A DNA stretch of 64,000 nucleotides from the NCBI RefSeq assembly GCF_000336755.1, contig NZ_AOLK01000022.1, forward strand, positions 377,414 through 441,413. Direction: 5' to 3'. Positions 62,040-64,000 of the stretch are shown one piece after another; position 1 is the stretch's first letter, and each line of letters starts with the position of its first letter. Made by a program: the position numbers and the translations under genes. The DNA is from Haloferax elongans ATCC BAA-1513 (GTDB lineage: Archaea; Halobacteriota; Halobacteria; Halobacteriales; Haloferacaceae). The notes beneath the pieces were generated by a model. The model made no database searches and was not told the DNA's origin. It saw only the letters and a program-made list of their open reading frames with translations.

Positions 62040-64000
62040 GTGCGATTGAACTCGGTGGTTCGTGCGTGTCTGTTTGCGGTCCTCGTCGGTGGACTCGTCG
62101 CCTCTCCAGCGGTGGGTGCTGTCGGCGAATCACCATCGGCGAGTGCCGTCGGCGAATCGCCAGCGGAGGGTGCTGTCGACGCAGTCGGCGCAGTCGGTGC
62201 GGCGACGCCTGCAGACGGTGCGTCGGCTGTCGCGACGGAACCCAACTCGCTCGTCGCCGGGAGCGAGGTGGCACAGGTCGAACCCACCGAGTCGACGAAC
62301 AATTCGACGGCGAACACGTCAGCGACGCCACCGCAACACGAAAAGCCGGACCGCGTCGAGGGCGACCGCGACCTCCAGGCGCTGCAATCGTGGCTCCAGG
62401 GACGGATGAACGAGTACGTCCTGGAGTGTACGGGAGAGTTGAACACGACCCAAGAAGCGCTCTGTGCACAGCGCAACGAGAGCTACCCGCAGTGGGTCTC
62501 ACAGTACGTCACGCTGAGCGAGCAGACCGACTCCGAGCGCGACGACCAGACGGCACAGGCGTACGACGAGGTCCGACAGACACAACAGCGCTACTCGAAC
62601 CAGACGCGTCAGTTCGAAGACCTGCGTGTCGCCTACGAGACGGCACGAGAGAACGGGAACGAGACGCGGGCCCGCGAACTCGCGCGCCGACTTGCCGAGT
62701 TGGCCGGTGAGTTGAACGACACCTCGGCGGCGCTTCAGACGAGCGTTCGAGCAGTCGGAAATAACACCAGTACGGATGTTACACCAGCGGTCGAGGAACT
62801 CGACCAACAGACGGCGGCGCAAGTCGCGGCAGCCGAGGAGATTCGAGAGCGCGAACTCACCGACACGCAGCTTTCGGTCTCACTCAACCGGACCCGAGTC
62901 GGGTTCACTCGCCCGGTTCGAGTGCGTGGTGTGCTCCGCGACGAAACCGGCGCTGCGGTCGCAAACCAGTCGGTTCGGGTTCGCGTCGGCGGGCAACTGT
63001 TCTCGACCGAAACCGACGGGACAGGCCAGTTTTCGCTTGCGTATCGACCGGTGCTAGTCGCTGCCGACGCGACGAATCTCTCGGTCGCGTTCGTTCCCGA
63101 GGATAGCTCGGTGTATCTCGGGTCGGCCGAGAGCCACGCCGTGACTGTCGAGCAAGTGACTGCGACGACGACGGTCGAGACTGACGCACAGACCATCAGC
63201 TACGGCAAGTCGGTGGCTGTGACTACGACCGTCGCAGTCGACGGCAGCCCGGTTTCTGACGCCCCCATCGACCTTCGGGCGACGGGGTTCGACCCCAATC
63301 GCTCGACGATGGGAGACAGAGACGAGATGGTCACGGGAGACAGCTACGAGATGGTCACGGGAGCGGAGGGAATGGCGTCGGTTTCGCTGGTGCTCGATTC
63401 GAACGCTTCGGTTGGTGACCAGACGCTCGCAGTCGCCGGAAGCAACGATACCGCGGTCGCGATTCCAGCGGCGACGACGACGGTGACTGTCGAGCCGACT
63501 GCGACCGACCTCGACGTGGCCGTCGAAGACAGAAACGAGAGCACGGTGGTCGTGGCCGGGACGCTTGCGACGAGTGGCGGGACGCCCATCTCGAACCGAA
63601 CCGTGGCGTTCGTCGTCGCCAACGAAACCGTCGGCACGGCGACGACGGACGAAAACGGCACGTTCGAGTCTGAACTCCCGAGTTCGGCGTTCCCCGACAC
63701 GGGGACGGTGGCGCTCGTGACGCAGTTCGAGTCCGACCGCGGGCTGCTCGAAGCGACGAGCGTGACCACCGATATCGACTTCGGGAGCGAGTCGTCCGGG
63801 TTCCCGGTGCAGGTGGTGCTTCTGGTCGTCGGCCTCGGTGTCGTCGCGGGCGGCGTCGGCGTAGGCTGGTGGTGGCGTCGGGACGCCGCAGGCGAGAGAG
63901 GGAGAGGAGTCGGAAGTGCTGGTGAGAGTGTCACAGCGCAGCCAGCCACGCAGCTCTCTGGCGAGACGGCTGCGGTGAGCAGTGACGAATCGAACTCTGG
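62040..64000 (+). CDS. Secreted protein, cut by the window end
   Basis: A GTG-started frame that stays open to the last base (653 full codons). Signal peptide about 8-30 (RACLFAVLVGGLVASPAV). A helical segment (about 160-285) follows, then two or three Ig-like beta modules (LSVSLNRTRVGFTRPVRVRG; TTTVAVDGSPVSDAPIDLRA), and a transmembrane helix (about 588-611) before an acidic C-terminal region that runs off the window. In other haloarchaea the gene beside a MoxR/DUF58 system often ends in a DUF4129 domain; that part would lie beyond this window, so this is a guess. An ATG at 62038 in another frame stops after three codons. Confidence 0.8.
   Translation, partial: MRLNSVVRACLFAVLVGGLVASPAVGAVGESPSASAVGESPAEGAVDAVGAVGAATPADGASAVATEPNSLVAGSEVAQVEPTESTNNSTANTSATPPQHEKPDRVEGDRDLQALQSWLQGRMNEYVLECTGELNTTQEALCAQRNESYPQWVSQYVTLSEQTDSERDDQTAQAYDEVRQTQQRYSNQTRQFEDLRVAYETARENGNETRARELARRLAELAGELNDTSAALQTSVRAVGNNTSTDVTPAVEELDQQTAAQVAAAEEIRERELTDTQLSVSLNRTRVGFTRPVRVRGVLRDETGAAVANQSVRVRVGGQLFSTETDGTGQFSLAYRPVLVAADATNLSVAFVPEDSSVYLGSAESHAVTVEQVTATTTVETDAQTISYGKSVAVTTTVAVDGSPVSDAPIDLRATGFDPNRSTMGDRDEMVTGDSYEMVTGAEGMASVSLVLDSNASVGDQTLAVAGSNDTAVAIPAATTTVTVEPTATDLDVAVEDRNESTVVVAGTLATSGGTPISNRTVAFVVANETVGTATTDENGTFESELPSSAFPDTGTVALVTQFESDRGLLEATSVTTDIDFGSESSGFPVQVVLLVVGLGVVAGGVGVGWWWRRDAAGERGRGVGSAGESVTAQPATQLSGETAAVSSDESNS

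Overview
The window is a 64 kb piece of haloarchaeal chromosome. The proteins are strongly acidic, codons end mostly in G or C, and many genes start 24-30 nt downstream of a TATA-like box, as expected for leaderless archaeal transcripts. The gene content is typical of Haloferax: CetZ tubulins, F420 synthesis genes, a SAMP ubiquitin-like protein, RdfA and a PGF-CTERM surface protein. From memory of Haloferax volcanii, the order samp3 / sph / rdfA and cetZ1 / cofC / cofG also fits, so I read this as Haloferax or a very close relative. No rRNA, insertion sequence, CRISPR array or prophage was seen; there is one tRNA.

Layout. 0-7.5 kb: a secreted His-rich protein, a fused siroheme decarboxylase (heme synthesis), a TrpD2-like protein, an MscS channel, an M14-type deacylase, a BASS transporter and a cyclophilin. 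7.5-18.2 kb: two chemotaxis transducers flank a ferredoxin, tRNA-Leu and a three-gene operon of two CetZ paralogues plus a five-helix membrane protein. The first transducer is a soluble fusion of a signalling domain to a UgpB-like solute-binding domain, the most unusual protein in the window. 18.2-25.6 kb: a probable small structured RNA, a RAM-TrkA-RAM module, an orphan 2-oxoacid dehydrogenase E1 alpha, a calcium-binding secreted protein, thymidylate kinase and a sugar-epimerase-like protein.

25.8-32.7 kb: cetZ1 is followed, with overlap, by a secreted membrane-anchored protein and then cofC; cofG and cofH follow with two paralogous DUF457 membrane proteins between them. 32.7-41.6 kb: sirtuin, purC, purU, purS and purQ (purine synthesis), a VOC protein, an HTH regulator, an archaeosine radical SAM enzyme and a lipoprotein. 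41.7-46.5 kb: a tungsten-type aldehyde ferredoxin oxidoreductase facing an operon of SAMP3, two small conserved proteins, AzlC and AzlD.

46.7-56.7 kb: cell surface and cell shape. There is a Ser/Asp-rich surface protein, a Na+/Ca2+ exchanger, a HalOD1-domain reading frame that has no start codon, an SMC-like ATPase, RdfA, a C-terminally anchored secreted protein and a PGF-CTERM protein. 56.8-64 kb: a MoxR / DUF58 / DUF4350 system in two convergent operons, then a secreted protein cut by the window end.

The strongest leads are the transducer-UgpB fusion, the start-less HalOD1 frame in the position I recall for ddfA, the coupling of cetZ1 to an upstream micro-ORF and to cofC, and the structured RNA near 18.4 kb.
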